Assembly (NCBI GenBank): GCA_030530775.1
Contig: JAUMUG010000001.1
Coordinates: forward strand, 186,001 to 250,000
Length of the DNA: 64,000 nucleotides
Direction: 5' to 3'
Origin: Lautropia sp.
GTDB taxonomy: Bacteria > Pseudomonadota > Gammaproteobacteria > Burkholderiales > Burkholderiaceae_E
A program made the position numbers and the translations under genes. Positions 26,225-34,999 of this stretch are shown in pieces. Every line of letters begins with the position of its first letter. The first letter of the stretch is position 1. The notes under the pieces are model-generated. The model was not told the DNA's origin and searched no databases. It worked only from the letters and a program-made list of their open reading frames with translations.

Positions 26225-29200
26225 TCAGTGGAGCTGAATCAACAGCATCGGGATGCCCAGAAGCGTCAGCAGCCCGATCAGTCCCAGCAGCCAGACGAGC
26301 CCCTTCAGTACCATGTGCCCAAGGTTGTGCTTCGTTTGCGGTTTGTCGCGTTCCGGCGCCGGGTCGGCTGATGTTTTGGTCGTCGCGCGCACTTCATCCC
26401 GGGTGCCTGTGCGGTCACCCCCGGTCATGCCGACACCGGGGGTGCTACCGGCCATGGTGGGCCGGGAGCTTCCGTTCCCGTCGTTTTTTACCACTCTTTC
26501 TGTGTGATCGCCGTCCGGCCTGCCTGCGCCACCGGACCCCGGTGGTGGGTCATCATCGACCCAGTGACCGCCTGCCGAAAAACGCTGCCAGGCCCAACGG
26601 CACCAGCCGATCATCACCGAAGCCAACCACAAGGCCCAGATCAGCATGGCCACGCGATAGGTGGTCAGCGAGATCGAGAAAACCCAGCTGGCCTCGGGCA
26701 GTCGGTCGAAGCGGTCCTGATACCAGAACAGCTGGTGAGCCGACGAATCATTTCCGGTGATCAGCATGTCGGGATAGCCGAGCAGAGCGGTATGCACCGC
26801 GTGGTAGAGCGTGGTGGCTGTGAGCAGCGTCCAGAGGCCTAGCGCGACCTGAACCATGCGGATGCCGGTGCTGTTCCAGCCCCGTGCCTGCATCTGCGAC
26901 ACCGGGGGCCGCAGGCCCAGCGCCACAAACCAGCCGGCCACCAGCAGGGCACCGGTCAACGACGTCTGGGCCAGCCCGAGTAGCAGCAGGAACCAGCTGA
27001 TGACGCCCAGTGGTGTGCGCTTGCAGCGTGTCAGAGCCACCGCGGCCAGCATCAGTAGCGGCACGAAGCCCCAGAACAGCACGGCCGGCCCGATCGGTGG
27101 CCCACCTGCGGCCAGCACCACCCGGTCGTAGGGCAGCTCCAGCGAGGTGATGGCGTTGACGCCGGGCAGGCCGGTGTCCAGCGGTCGCGTCGCGAAGGAG
27201 CGGCCGATGCCACTCGCACCCTGCGGCTCGCGCCAGCGCAGCACCACCTCGTGCTCACCGGGCACCACCGGAATGTCGAGTCGGTTGCCGTTGGGCTGCA
27301 GCGGCACGTGCGTACCGTCCAGCGTCATGCCAAGAAATTCGACGCCGGCCGGCAGTTGCATGCTTTGCATGCCGGCCAGACTGGCCCGTAAGCCGATCCG
27401 TGCCTGGACGTGGCTGCTCTGCTCGCCGGGTGTCACCTCCAGGGTGTAGTGCTCCTGGGTCAGTGTCGGGCCGGTGATCACCTTCGGGGCCACGAAGTGC
27501 AGCTTCAGCTCTTCACCGGGCCATGGTTGCCACAGTGGGGCCAACAGACCGCTCTGTGCATCTGCGTAGTGGATCGGCGTCAGTTCCTTCCAGCTGGGAT
27601 GCCAGCGCGAGGAATAACGCAGTTGCCAGCGTTCGATCTGGTTCAGAGCGGGCAGAGCGCGCCAGACCAGTTGGCGCCCGATCGGCATCGTGCTGTTCAG
27701 CACCACCTGATGCGCCTGACCCAACTGCAGTTCGGCGATGCCATCGTGCACCTGCACCCGTTCATCGTTGACCGATTCTCCCGGCAGCAGCGCAAAGCGC
27801 ACCCGTATCGGTGCCAGACTGACGCCCTGTCGGCTGATGCGGGTCTGCACCTGCCAGCGGTCATCGGCGATCAGTGTGCGCTCCACCAGCGCAAAGCCCG
27901 GCAGCGCATCCGGCACATGGGCCAGTTGCTGCTGATTGTCTGCATTGCCCTGCAGCGGTAGGTCCAGATTCAGCATGCCGTCCTGCGGTAGCCCGGCCGC
28001 GTCCAGATCCCGGGCCTGCCAGTGCTGGCTGTCGATCGTCAGTGTCGAGGGACGCAACGGCAAAGGAATGCGCACACTGGCGCCATTGCCCAGTGAACCG
28101 CTGAGCTCGACGCTGTGGATACCGCGGGCCAGCAGAATCCATGGCTTGCCCAGGGCATCGCGGCGCAATGTGGCGGCCCGGCCATTGTGCAGAATCTGCA
28201 CCATCCGCCAGTTGTCGCTCGAATCCACCCCCGGCAACGGCACTTGGGTGAGGGTCTGCACATGCAGATTCAGCTGAAGGCGCAACTGTCGCCGGTCGGC
28301 GAAAACACGTAAATGGGCCAGCGCCGCACAGTTCGGCTGGCAGTCCGGAGGCGGATGCAGCCGGTCGCGCAGTTCTTGCATCAGGGTTGCCTTTTCGCCG
28401 CCGGCGATGGGTGGCGCAGCCATGCCCTGCCGGGCCGGCGTGATCGACGGAGCAGCGGCCCGGGCTTCGTCGGCGGTGGGTGATGCCGGCCGCGCAGCGG
28501 GTTCGTTCAGGTCGGCCAGCAGCATCGGGCCGATGGCACCGATGCCGTCCTGGTTCGGGACGTCTCGGGCACGTACCTCGGGCACTGCGCTCAGACCGAT
28601 CAGTGTCGACAGCAGCAACACGCCTAGTTTGTCCAACCCTTTTCCGGGTTTGTGCCGGAGGGCCGGCAGGCTGCGGAACATCGTCCACAGTGCGGCATAG
28701 AGCACGGTCAGCAGCAGCACTTTATGCAGTGCCGTGGCCAGGGGGGGCAGCAGGTAGAGATTCATGCTTTGATCGGGCTGAATATCGCCGCGGCTGCTCA
28801 GTGTGTGTTGGTTCCAGTGCCAGGCAGGCATGCCGGGTCCGGTCTGGATGTGGACCGGCTGCTGCGACTTGAGTGGCTGAATCGAAGCCTGGTTGCCCGG
28901 CAGGCCCAGATCGTACGCGGCGCGGCGGGCCTTTCCCCGGATGCTCGGATCGGCTTCGGTCTGCAGGCCGAACTTGCCGGTGGCGGCTGCGGACATGGCT
29001 TCGGACTGCTCGTGGACCGTGCGTTGTCGCGAGGGATCATAGGCGACGCTGTGCTCCAGTGTGGGGTAGATGATCTGGCGGGTTTCCTGCACGGTGAAAG
29101 GCAGCAGCGCCAGTAGCATCAGTACGATCAGGCCGTGGCCGCCCCACTGAAAGAGCCGGTATGCCCGCGTCTGTCCGGGCAGCACCCGTACCATCGCCAG

Positions 29201-30808
29201 GCACAGCAGCAACAGCAGCCAGCTGCTGCCGATGAAGGCGAATTCATACCAGCTCAGCACGAGGGCACCGGCCAGCAGCACGCCGCGTGCCGGACCCAAC
29301 AGCCTGAAGGCACCGATGGCGCCCAGCAGAACGAAGAACACGTCGAACAGCCGCCAGCGCGAGCTCCAGGTCGGCGGGCTGACGTCATCGACACCGCTGG
29401 CACCCAGCAACGTCCAGCCGGGGGGCAGATGCAGCGTGGTCCTGGCCGAAGACAGCACAGTGTTCCAGCCGTTGACCGACAGATTGTCGGGCCGTCCTTC
29501 GATCCGGCTCAGCGTGGTCAGCGACAGGTCTCGATGACGCAGCTCGACGCCGAGTGTGGCGGCGGCATCTTCGTCCAGCCGGCTGATCGGCAGCGCCTCA
29601 CCGCGGGTACTGGCGTAGCCCAGTACCGCCGGGCCACTTTGCTGCAGCCGCCACTCACCCGACAGCATGCCGCTCAGATGATCCTTCTGGGTAAAGCCCC
29701 CGCCATCGAAATCCAGCCACAGTTCGCGTTCCAGCTGCAGCCGATTGGCACTCGGATTGGTATCGCCCCGGGTCGTCTCGATGATCTGCATGGTGCTGTC
29801 GGGCTGCATCCGGTAAGCCGGCAACCGTTGCCAGGGGCGGGGCACGTTGGCCTGTTGCGGATCGATGCCTTCCACGCCTTCGATCTGTGTGACGTGCAGC
29901 GCGTTGTGGCCCCGATAGGACCAGACTTCCTCCTCGTGGGCGTCATCGGGCAAGCGCAGCTCGCGCACGGCTTTCATCTGACGGGCATCCACTTCGATCT
30001 GCCAACTGCCCGCACGCAGCTGCACCTGCAGCCGTCCGTCCGGGTAGAGCCGGGCGGGCAGATTGCTGCGCAGTGCCTCGGGTTGGGTGGCGGCCAGCAG
30101 TGCGGCGGGTAGCTCGATCTCGCGAGGCTGGCCGGCCACGTTCAGTTCATAGCGGGTCGTGATCCGGCGCGGAATGTCATCGTCGATCAGTCGACGGATG
30201 GTGATGTCCTGTGTATTGCTGGCCGAGGGATCTGCAGCCGGGTCGCCTTGCGGTCCTTGCAGCCAGATGCGGTCGTCGCCGTCGGCCACCGGGTTGATCG
30301 TTCTGCCGTTGACCTGTACCGACAGTAAACCGGTATGTGTCGGTACCCGGATGGTGCGCGCCTGAGCCTGCCAATCGAAACGGCCCTGCAGCAGATACTT
30401 GCCCGGTGGTAGCCAAACTACCGGACGCCCCTGCTGGGTAGCGACCGGTAGGGGCTCGGCCCGATGGTTGCGCACCTGTTCGGGCCAGGCACCCGCTTCG
30501 CCGGGCAACATCACCGCGCTGCGGGTGCCGATCACCTCGACATCGAGACTGAAGTGTCCCGCCCGGCCATCGATGCTCAGATCCAGCCGGTTGGGCCAGA
30601 CGCAGTGCCGATTGGCGTGATCGTCATAGGTGCCGGGGCAGGCCAGATTCTCGTGCCCCTGCATCGCCCAGGGCACCCAGCCCTGCAGATCCTTGGGCAG
30701 TTGATCGGGGCGCAGTGCATCGGTGGCGCCAAGCGGCTGCGCGACACACAGCAGTGCGGTGGCCAGGGTACCCATCAAGCGCCGGAGCAGGGAAAGACTC
30801 GACAGCAT
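26225..30808 (-). CDS. very large membrane protein of unknown function
   Basis: 1,527 residues from the ATG at 30808, which gives a signal peptide (LLRRLMGTLATALLCVAQPLGA); the frame is open to 30988. Layout: a ~470-residue exported N-terminal part rich in beta-strand-like sequence (DITIRRLIDDDIPRRITTRY, LYPDGRLQVQLRAGSWQIEV), a helix cluster at about 490-600 (LLLLLCLAMVRVLP, LIVLMLLALLPFTV), another helix near 700, a second long exported beta-rich part with two cysteines (PPDCQPNCAALAHL), and four or more helices at the C-terminus ending LIGLLTLLGIPMLLIQLH. No catalytic motif was recognised. It stands alone on its strand. The function is unknown. Confidence 0.85.
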   Translation of the reverse strand: MLSSLSLLRRLMGTLATALLCVAQPLGATDALRPDQLPKDLQGWVPWAMQGHENLACPGTYDDHANRHCVWPNRLDLSIDGRAGHFSLDVEVIGTRSAVMLPGEAGAWPEQVRNHRAEPLPVATQQGRPVVWLPPGKYLLQGRFDWQAQARTIRVPTHTGLLSVQVNGRTINPVADGDDRIWLQGPQGDPAADPSASNTQDITIRRLIDDDIPRRITTRYELNVAGQPREIELPAALLAATQPEALRSNLPARLYPDGRLQVQLRAGSWQIEVDARQMKAVRELRLPDDAHEEEVWSYRGHNALHVTQIEGVEGIDPQQANVPRPWQRLPAYRMQPDSTMQIIETTRGDTNPSANRLQLERELWLDFDGGGFTQKDHLSGMLSGEWRLQQSGPAVLGYASTRGEALPISRLDEDAAATLGVELRHRDLSLTTLSRIEGRPDNLSVNGWNTVLSSARTTLHLPPGWTLLGASGVDDVSPPTWSSRWRLFDVFFVLLGAIGAFRLLGPARGVLLAGALVLSWYEFAFIGSSWLLLLLCLAMVRVLPGQTRAYRLFQWGGHGLIVLMLLALLPFTVQETRQIIYPTLEHSVAYDPSRQRTVHEQSEAMSAAATGKFGLQTEADPSIRGKARRAAYDLGLPGNQASIQPLKSQQPVHIQTGPGMPAWHWNQHTLSSRGDIQPDQSMNLYLLPPLATALHKVLLLTVLYAALWTMFRSLPALRHKPGKGLDKLGVLLLSTLIGLSAVPEVRARDVPNQDGIGAIGPMLLADLNEPAARPASPTADEARAAAPSITPARQGMAAPPIAGGEKATLMQELRDRLHPPPDCQPNCAALAHLRVFADRRQLRLQLNLHVQTLTQVPLPGVDSSDNWRMVQILHNGRAATLRRDALGKPWILLARGIHSVELSGSLGNGASVRIPLPLRPSTLTIDSQHWQARDLDAAGLPQDGMLNLDLPLQGNADNQQQLAHVPDALPGFALVERTLIADDRWQVQTRISRQGVSLAPIRVRFALLPGESVNDERVQVHDGIAELQLGQAHQVVLNSTMPIGRQLVWRALPALNQIERWQLRYSSRWHPSWKELTPIHYADAQSGLLAPLWQPWPGEELKLHFVAPKVITGPTLTQEHYTLEVTPGEQSSHVQARIGLRASLAGMQSMQLPAGVEFLGMTLDGTHVPLQPNGNRLDIPVVPGEHEVVLRWREPQGASGIGRSFATRPLDTGLPGVNAITSLELPYDRVVLAAGGPPIGPAVLFWGFVPLLMLAAVALTRCKRTPLGVISWFLLLLGLAQTSLTGALLVAGWFVALGLRPPVSQMQARGWNSTGIRMVQVALGLWTLLTATTLYHAVHTALLGYPDMLITGNDSSAHQLFWYQDRFDRLPEASWVFSISLTTYRVAMLIWALWLASVMIGWCRWAWQRFSAGGHWVDDDPPPGSGGAGRPDGDHTERVVKNDGNGSSRPTMAGSTPGVGMTGGDRTGTRDEVRATTKTSADPAPERDKPQTKHNLGHMVLKGLVWLLGLIGLLTLLGIPMLLIQLH

Positions 30809-31146
30809 CGGATAGTTCCGGTAACGACAGAGGTTTGTCTGCCGTCCAGGCCACAGACCTCGCGTTCGAGTCGAGAAGTCCGTGCGTCGGACAGACGCCA
30901 AGGCGGCGCTGAACCGGGGCATGTGGGTTGATCCAGTGCTGCGCCAGAAGTGCAGCGGCCGCACGGGGGTGGGCAGAAAGGGCCGCACATACCCGTTCCG
31001 ATCTGCTCCCGTTCGTCAGCGGTGCTTCTGCTTCGTCGTCAGTGTATAGCGCCGGAGATGTACTGCGCCGTCGGGTCGCCGAACGGTCGCCACCGTTGTG
31101 TGGCAGCCGGTCTGCTCGTCCGGCGTGAGGTTTTTTCTGCAGTTTT
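30809..31146. other. gene-free stretch upstream of the large membrane protein
   Basis: About 340 bases. It contains the promoter region of the large membrane protein gene (minus strand) and the 3' side of the small lipoprotein gene. Nothing else recognisable was seen. Confidence 0.4.
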
Positions 31147-31602
31147 TCAGTACCTTCGGGTATCGATCAGCGTGATTCGGCCGCTGTAATGCCCGTCCGA
31201 GCGGTAAACCCGGTACTGCCGGGGACCATCCGGATAAAGCCGATAGCAATCCTCTGCGTTGTTGCGCACGTCCTTGAAACGCGAGCAGTAGCCGGTGTCA
31301 TTGAAGCGGATCCGGCCGTTGATCGCGCCGGTTTCCCAGAAGATGCGCAGATTGCCATCGCCGAAGGTGACGCCGTTGCCCTTGGCACCGGCTGCGCTTT
31401 CCCAGCGGTAGCGGGCGTGGTTCAGCAGCGCCCTGGTCTGCTCTCCATCCAGAGGGCGGGTGCCCTGTTTCTCGAGCGTTCTGTCGGTGGGAATGGTGGC
31501 GGGCGTGTCTCCGGGGGCCGAGGGCTTCAGCAGCGAACAGCCGGCCACCGCACCGAGTGCCAGACTCAGGACCGTGATGCGTGTAATCGAAGATGAGTTC
31601 AT
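31147..31602 (-). CDS. small lipoprotein of unknown function
   Basis: 151 residues with a lipoprotein signal peptide: hydrophobic core ITVLSLALGAVAGC, lipobox Val-Ala-Gly-Cys with the lipidated Cys at position 22. The mature part has a Pro/Thr-rich spacer, then a compact domain with aromatic strands (FGDGNLRIFWETG, INGRIRFNDTGYCSRF) and two cysteines about 17 residues apart that may form a disulfide. The function is not known; the mature domain weakly recalls DUF995-type secreted proteins. It starts 6 bp from the TenA remnant on the other strand, so its promoter must overlap that remnant. Confidence 0.8.
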   Translation of the reverse strand: MNSSSITRITVLSLALGAVAGCSLLKPSAPGDTPATIPTDRTLEKQGTRPLDGEQTRALLNHARYRWESAAGAKGNGVTFGDGNLRIFWETGAINGRIRFNDTGYCSRFKDVRNNAEDCYRLYPDGPRQYRVYRSDGHYSGRITLIDTRRY

Positions 31603-31608
31603 GCCGTA

Positions 31609-32016
31609 ATGCTACCCTTCTCGGAGCCGGCAGCCATCAGTGTCGGAGAGTTCGAGGCCACGCCGCTGTCGCCTTCGGCACAGCACTACACCAGCTACCT
31701 GGTGGCCACGGCCTGGGGCAGTCCCTGGCCCGTGGTGCTGGTGGCCCTGTTGCCCTGTTTCTGGATTCATGCCGAGGTGGGGCGCGTCATCCACAAGGAA
31801 TCGACGCGGGACAACCCCTATCGGGCCTGGATCGACACCTATGCCGGGGAAGCGTTCCATGAGGCCGTGCGCGGCGTACTGAAGACCGTGGATCGGGTGG
31901 CGGCGGCCACCGACCCGCAGACCCGTGAACGGATGCATCGGGCCTATACTCAGACGGCCCGTCTGGAATGGATGTTCTGGGACGCCGCCTGGCGCCTGGA
32001 AAAATGGCCGCTCTGA
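31609..32016 (+). pseudogene. TenA/thiaminase II remnant (N-terminal part missing)
   Basis: 135 codons matching the C-terminal ~60% of TenA-family proteins: YTSYLVATAWGSPWPVVLVA, LLPCFWIHAEVG with the conserved catalytic Cys, NPYRAWIDTYAGEAFHEAV, and the terminal RLEWMFWDAAW with the conserved Glu. The first ~90 residues of a normal ~220-residue TenA, including the pyrimidine-binding Asp, are absent. The frame begins only 6 bp from the divergent lipoprotein start, leaving no room for its own promoter. It is therefore most likely a truncated, inactive gene, although the remaining frame is intact. Confidence 0.8.
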
Positions 32017-34596
32017 TCAACCCGGTGCCGTCAGCACGATGTTTTCGCGTTTCAGTGATTTGTGGATCTGTACCAGCAGTTCGCTGCGGATGGCACTGAG
32101 ACGATCGACGTTGGATGTCCAGGCGAACACCTCGAACTGCAAGCCCTTGGCACCGAAATCGGCAAATTGGGCATTGGGCGCGGGCGACACCAGCACGTCG
32201 TCATGGCTGCGGGCGATGTCGGTCAGCAGCGTCAACACCCGTTCCGGGTCGCTTTCGTAATCGACCGTCAGTGCGATCTCGATACGTCGCTGGGGGTCGG
32301 TCAGGGTCCAGTTCACCACCTGGTTCGAGATCAGCATCGAATTCGGCACGATCACATCGGCACCGGCACCGGTGCGCAGTGTACTGGCACGGATGCCGAT
32401 GCGCTGCACCTTGCCGCTCTGGCCCGAAAGGTCGACCGAATCTCCGACCTTGATCGGCCGGGCGAACAGCACGATCAGACCAGAGACGAAGTTGTTGACG
32501 ATACTCTGCAGGCCGAAACCGACTCCCACACCGACGGCACTGGCGAAAATCGTGAAACGGTCGAGACTGATGCCGGTGGCGGCGATGGCCAGCAGCAGAC
32601 CACCGATCAGCAGCAGGTAGTTCAGCATCGTGCTGATCGCGTAAGGAATACCGCGCGGCAATGAGATGCGGCTGAACACTTCCTGATCCAGCACATAGCG
32701 CACCAGTTGCGACACCAGCAGCGCGCCCCACAGAATCATTCCGAAGCGCAGTAGGTCGCCGAGTGACAGTGACAGCTGGCCGATACCCAGCGGCGCCGAC
32801 AGAAAATTGCGTAGCCAGTCCCACAACGGGCTCAGCAGCATCAGTTGATCCAGTGAGGCCAGCAGCCAGATCAGCACGGCCGCCCATCTCGTCAGCCGTG
32901 TCAGGCGGACTTCGATCTGGTGGCCGTCCCGGGCCATCATCTTCAGCTGGTTGAGCGGGCGCAGGCGCATGGCCAGGCGCAGCAGGCTGGTACAGACCTG
33001 GGCGCCGGTGAACAGGATCATCCCGGCAAACAGCGAGTTCAGCGTGGCTTGGCTGGCAAAGCGGGCCAACCGGATGAAGCCGGCAAGATCGGCCAGCAGC
33101 GCAAAGCCGCAGCCGATCAGCATGGCCATGATGATGTAGCCGGCCATCACCAGCGAACGTTCGCGCCGGTCCGGGGGCGGGGTGTGCTGTTGTTCGGCCA
33201 ACACCGCATCCACTTCGCTGTTGCTGGTGACCGGCTCGTCCTCTTCGGCCGCCTCGACCTCCGCTGCTGCCAGCGCACGCTTGCGCTGGAACTGCAGAAA
33301 CAGCAACACGGCAATGGTGGCCACCATTTGCCCTTGGAAGAACACCCGCTCCAGCACCGGTTCCGGTTGGAATACATCCGGCACCTGATTGAAGGCGTAC
33401 ATCGCCAGCAACCAGTACAGAGAAGGGGCGATATAGGGTGAAGCCAGTGCACGCAGCAGCAGCACCGTCGGCAGCAGCGCAGCCAGCAACAACAACAGAT
33501 TCAGGCTGGCCGGCGGGTAGGGCAGGGTCAGTGCCGCCACGCCGGCCGTCGTCAGCAGACTGGCCGAAAACGGTGCAGCCAACAGCCAGCGGATCGACTG
33601 CAGCCGGCGTGCCTCCTCGATCTTGCGGTCGGCTCGGTTGTTGAGCTTGCGCAGCGTGCCGTACATACTCAGAAACAGGACCAGCAGCAGCCCGCTCGGC
33701 AACAGCCGGCTGCGCAGGTACTGCTGGATCAGGTCTGCCACACTCTTCAGCTTGTCCAGCCCCGTTGGCTGCGGCTCCTGCCGAGCAGCTCCGTCGGGCT
33801 CGTTCATGGGGCCATAAAGCTGAGGCGAATCGGCGCGGAACAGCGAGTCCAGCGAGTTGTTCAGCGTGACCTTCAGCAGCGTCTGCTCGGCATTGATGGC
33901 ACCCTGCACGCGGCTGCTCTGCGTCTGCAGATCGAACAGCGTGCTTTGCGCCCGATCGGCGCTGCGCCGGATGGTGTCGATCGTGCCGAGCAAGGTCTTG
34001 ATCCGTGCGCGGATGTTGTCCAGCGTATCGTTTTCGGCAGAGGCTTCTTGTGTGACCTGCCAAACTTTCTGCATCTGGCTCAGCTGGCCGAGGTCGTTCT
34101 GCAGACTTTCGGCCAGCTGCGTGAGGCGGCGCTCGATATTGCCGGCCTCGGTCTGCAGACCTTTCCAGACCGGCTCGAAATTCCGCATCTGGCGCAGATT
34201 GCCGGAGTTCATCACATTGCGGCTGCGCCGTCGGGCGATGGCGGTGTCCGAATTCAGCTGCAGTAGTTGTTGCTTGATGCTGCTGGTGGACGGGGTGATC
34301 TGCAGTCGGCTGCGGATCAGTACCAGCGTGTTTTCGTCGCGTTCGGCACGCGAGACCAGGTTGGCGGCAGAAATCGGGGCGGGTGCGGCAGGGGAATCGG
34401 CCGCCTCTTCACCGGCTTGGACGGGTTTGTCCGGGGGGCTGGCAGGGGGGGCCGCCACCATACCCATGCCCTGGGCCGAAGTTGCCGAAGGCAGCAGACC
34501 CGCCAGTGCAATGATCAACAAACCGGCGACGATACTCGATAAGATTGAACGCTGCCGCCGGACCGGCAGCGTTGCAGCGAATGACTCGATCTTCAT
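32017..34596 (-). CDS. large MscS-family mechanosensitive channel (MscK/KefA-like)
   Basis: 859 residues from the ATG at 34596. Signal peptide (SSIVAGLLIIALAGLLPSATSA), a ~250-residue periplasmic part with coiled-coil character (SLQNDLGQLSQMQKVWQ), about eight membrane helices in the middle, then the MscS core: LDRFTIFASAVGVGVGFGLQ (pore helix with Gly/Ala packing), NNFVSGLIVLFARPIKVGDS, and the cytoplasmic beta domain with RIGIRASTLRTGAGADVIVP. It opens on membrane stretch to release solutes during osmotic downshock. Size and layout match the large MscK/YbdG-like or DUF3772 MscS proteins. The stop abuts the TenA remnant's stop. Confidence 0.92.
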   Translation of the reverse strand: MKIESFAATLPVRRQRSILSSIVAGLLIIALAGLLPSATSAQGMGMVAAPPASPPDKPVQAGEEAADSPAAPAPISAANLVSRAERDENTLVLIRSRLQITPSTSSIKQQLLQLNSDTAIARRRSRNVMNSGNLRQMRNFEPVWKGLQTEAGNIERRLTQLAESLQNDLGQLSQMQKVWQVTQEASAENDTLDNIRARIKTLLGTIDTIRRSADRAQSTLFDLQTQSSRVQGAINAEQTLLKVTLNNSLDSLFRADSPQLYGPMNEPDGAARQEPQPTGLDKLKSVADLIQQYLRSRLLPSGLLLVLFLSMYGTLRKLNNRADRKIEEARRLQSIRWLLAAPFSASLLTTAGVAALTLPYPPASLNLLLLLAALLPTVLLLRALASPYIAPSLYWLLAMYAFNQVPDVFQPEPVLERVFFQGQMVATIAVLLFLQFQRKRALAAAEVEAAEEDEPVTSNSEVDAVLAEQQHTPPPDRRERSLVMAGYIIMAMLIGCGFALLADLAGFIRLARFASQATLNSLFAGMILFTGAQVCTSLLRLAMRLRPLNQLKMMARDGHQIEVRLTRLTRWAAVLIWLLASLDQLMLLSPLWDWLRNFLSAPLGIGQLSLSLGDLLRFGMILWGALLVSQLVRYVLDQEVFSRISLPRGIPYAISTMLNYLLLIGGLLLAIAATGISLDRFTIFASAVGVGVGFGLQSIVNNFVSGLIVLFARPIKVGDSVDLSGQSGKVQRIGIRASTLRTGAGADVIVPNSMLISNQVVNWTLTDPQRRIEIALTVDYESDPERVLTLLTDIARSHDDVLVSPAPNAQFADFGAKGLQFEVFAWTSNVDRLSAIRSELLVQIHKSLKRENIVLTAPG

Positions 34597-34626
34597 GCCG
34601 GCCAGTGTACAGTGCCTGCTTCTCGA

Positions 34627-34788
34627 ATGACCGCCATTTGCGTCATGGTCAGCATGGAGCCGGCCGTGGCGGCGCTGGTGGCTTGGGCGTTTCTGAACGA
34701 ACGGCTGAGCCCGACGCAGTGGTTGGCCATCATACTGGTGATGAGCGCTTCGATGGGCTGCGTTTGGACCGCGCAGCGCCGCCGATGA
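34627..34788 (+). pseudogene. EamA (RhtA-type) transporter remnant
   Basis: 53 codons matching the C-terminal end of EamA/DMT permeases: CVMVSMEPAVAALVAWAFLN, ERLSPTQWLAIILVMSASMG. In full-length RhtA-like exporters this forms the last two helices with the conserved SxEP and (L/N)E motifs. The other eight helices are missing and the piece begins 30 bp from the divergent mscS-type start. It is a gene fragment, not a functional transporter. Confidence 0.85.
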
Positions 34789-34935
34789 GAACCCACACAG
34801 CGGCTTGCCGCATCCAGGAAACCGCCATGGGTAGAGATGTGTGGCGGATGGGAGAACAGGATTCGACGCAGGGGACGGTGAATGGAGTTCTGTAAAGCCG
34901 AATGTACGAAGTAAGTGTTTACTTGATTCTGGGTC

Positions 34936-34973
34936 GAAAAACAGATCGGCCGTGCTTGCGCACGGCCGATCTG
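34936..34973 (-). terminator. strong intrinsic terminator after ahpF
   Basis: A perfect 14-bp stem (34942-34955 with 34960-34973, sequence CAGATCGGCCGTGC) and a 4-nt loop. On the minus strand it is followed by TGTTTTTC. It lies 27 bp past the ahpF stop, the strongest terminator in the window. Confidence 0.92.
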
Positions 34974-34999
34974 CCGGGGTCACGGACTGCCGTATCCGG

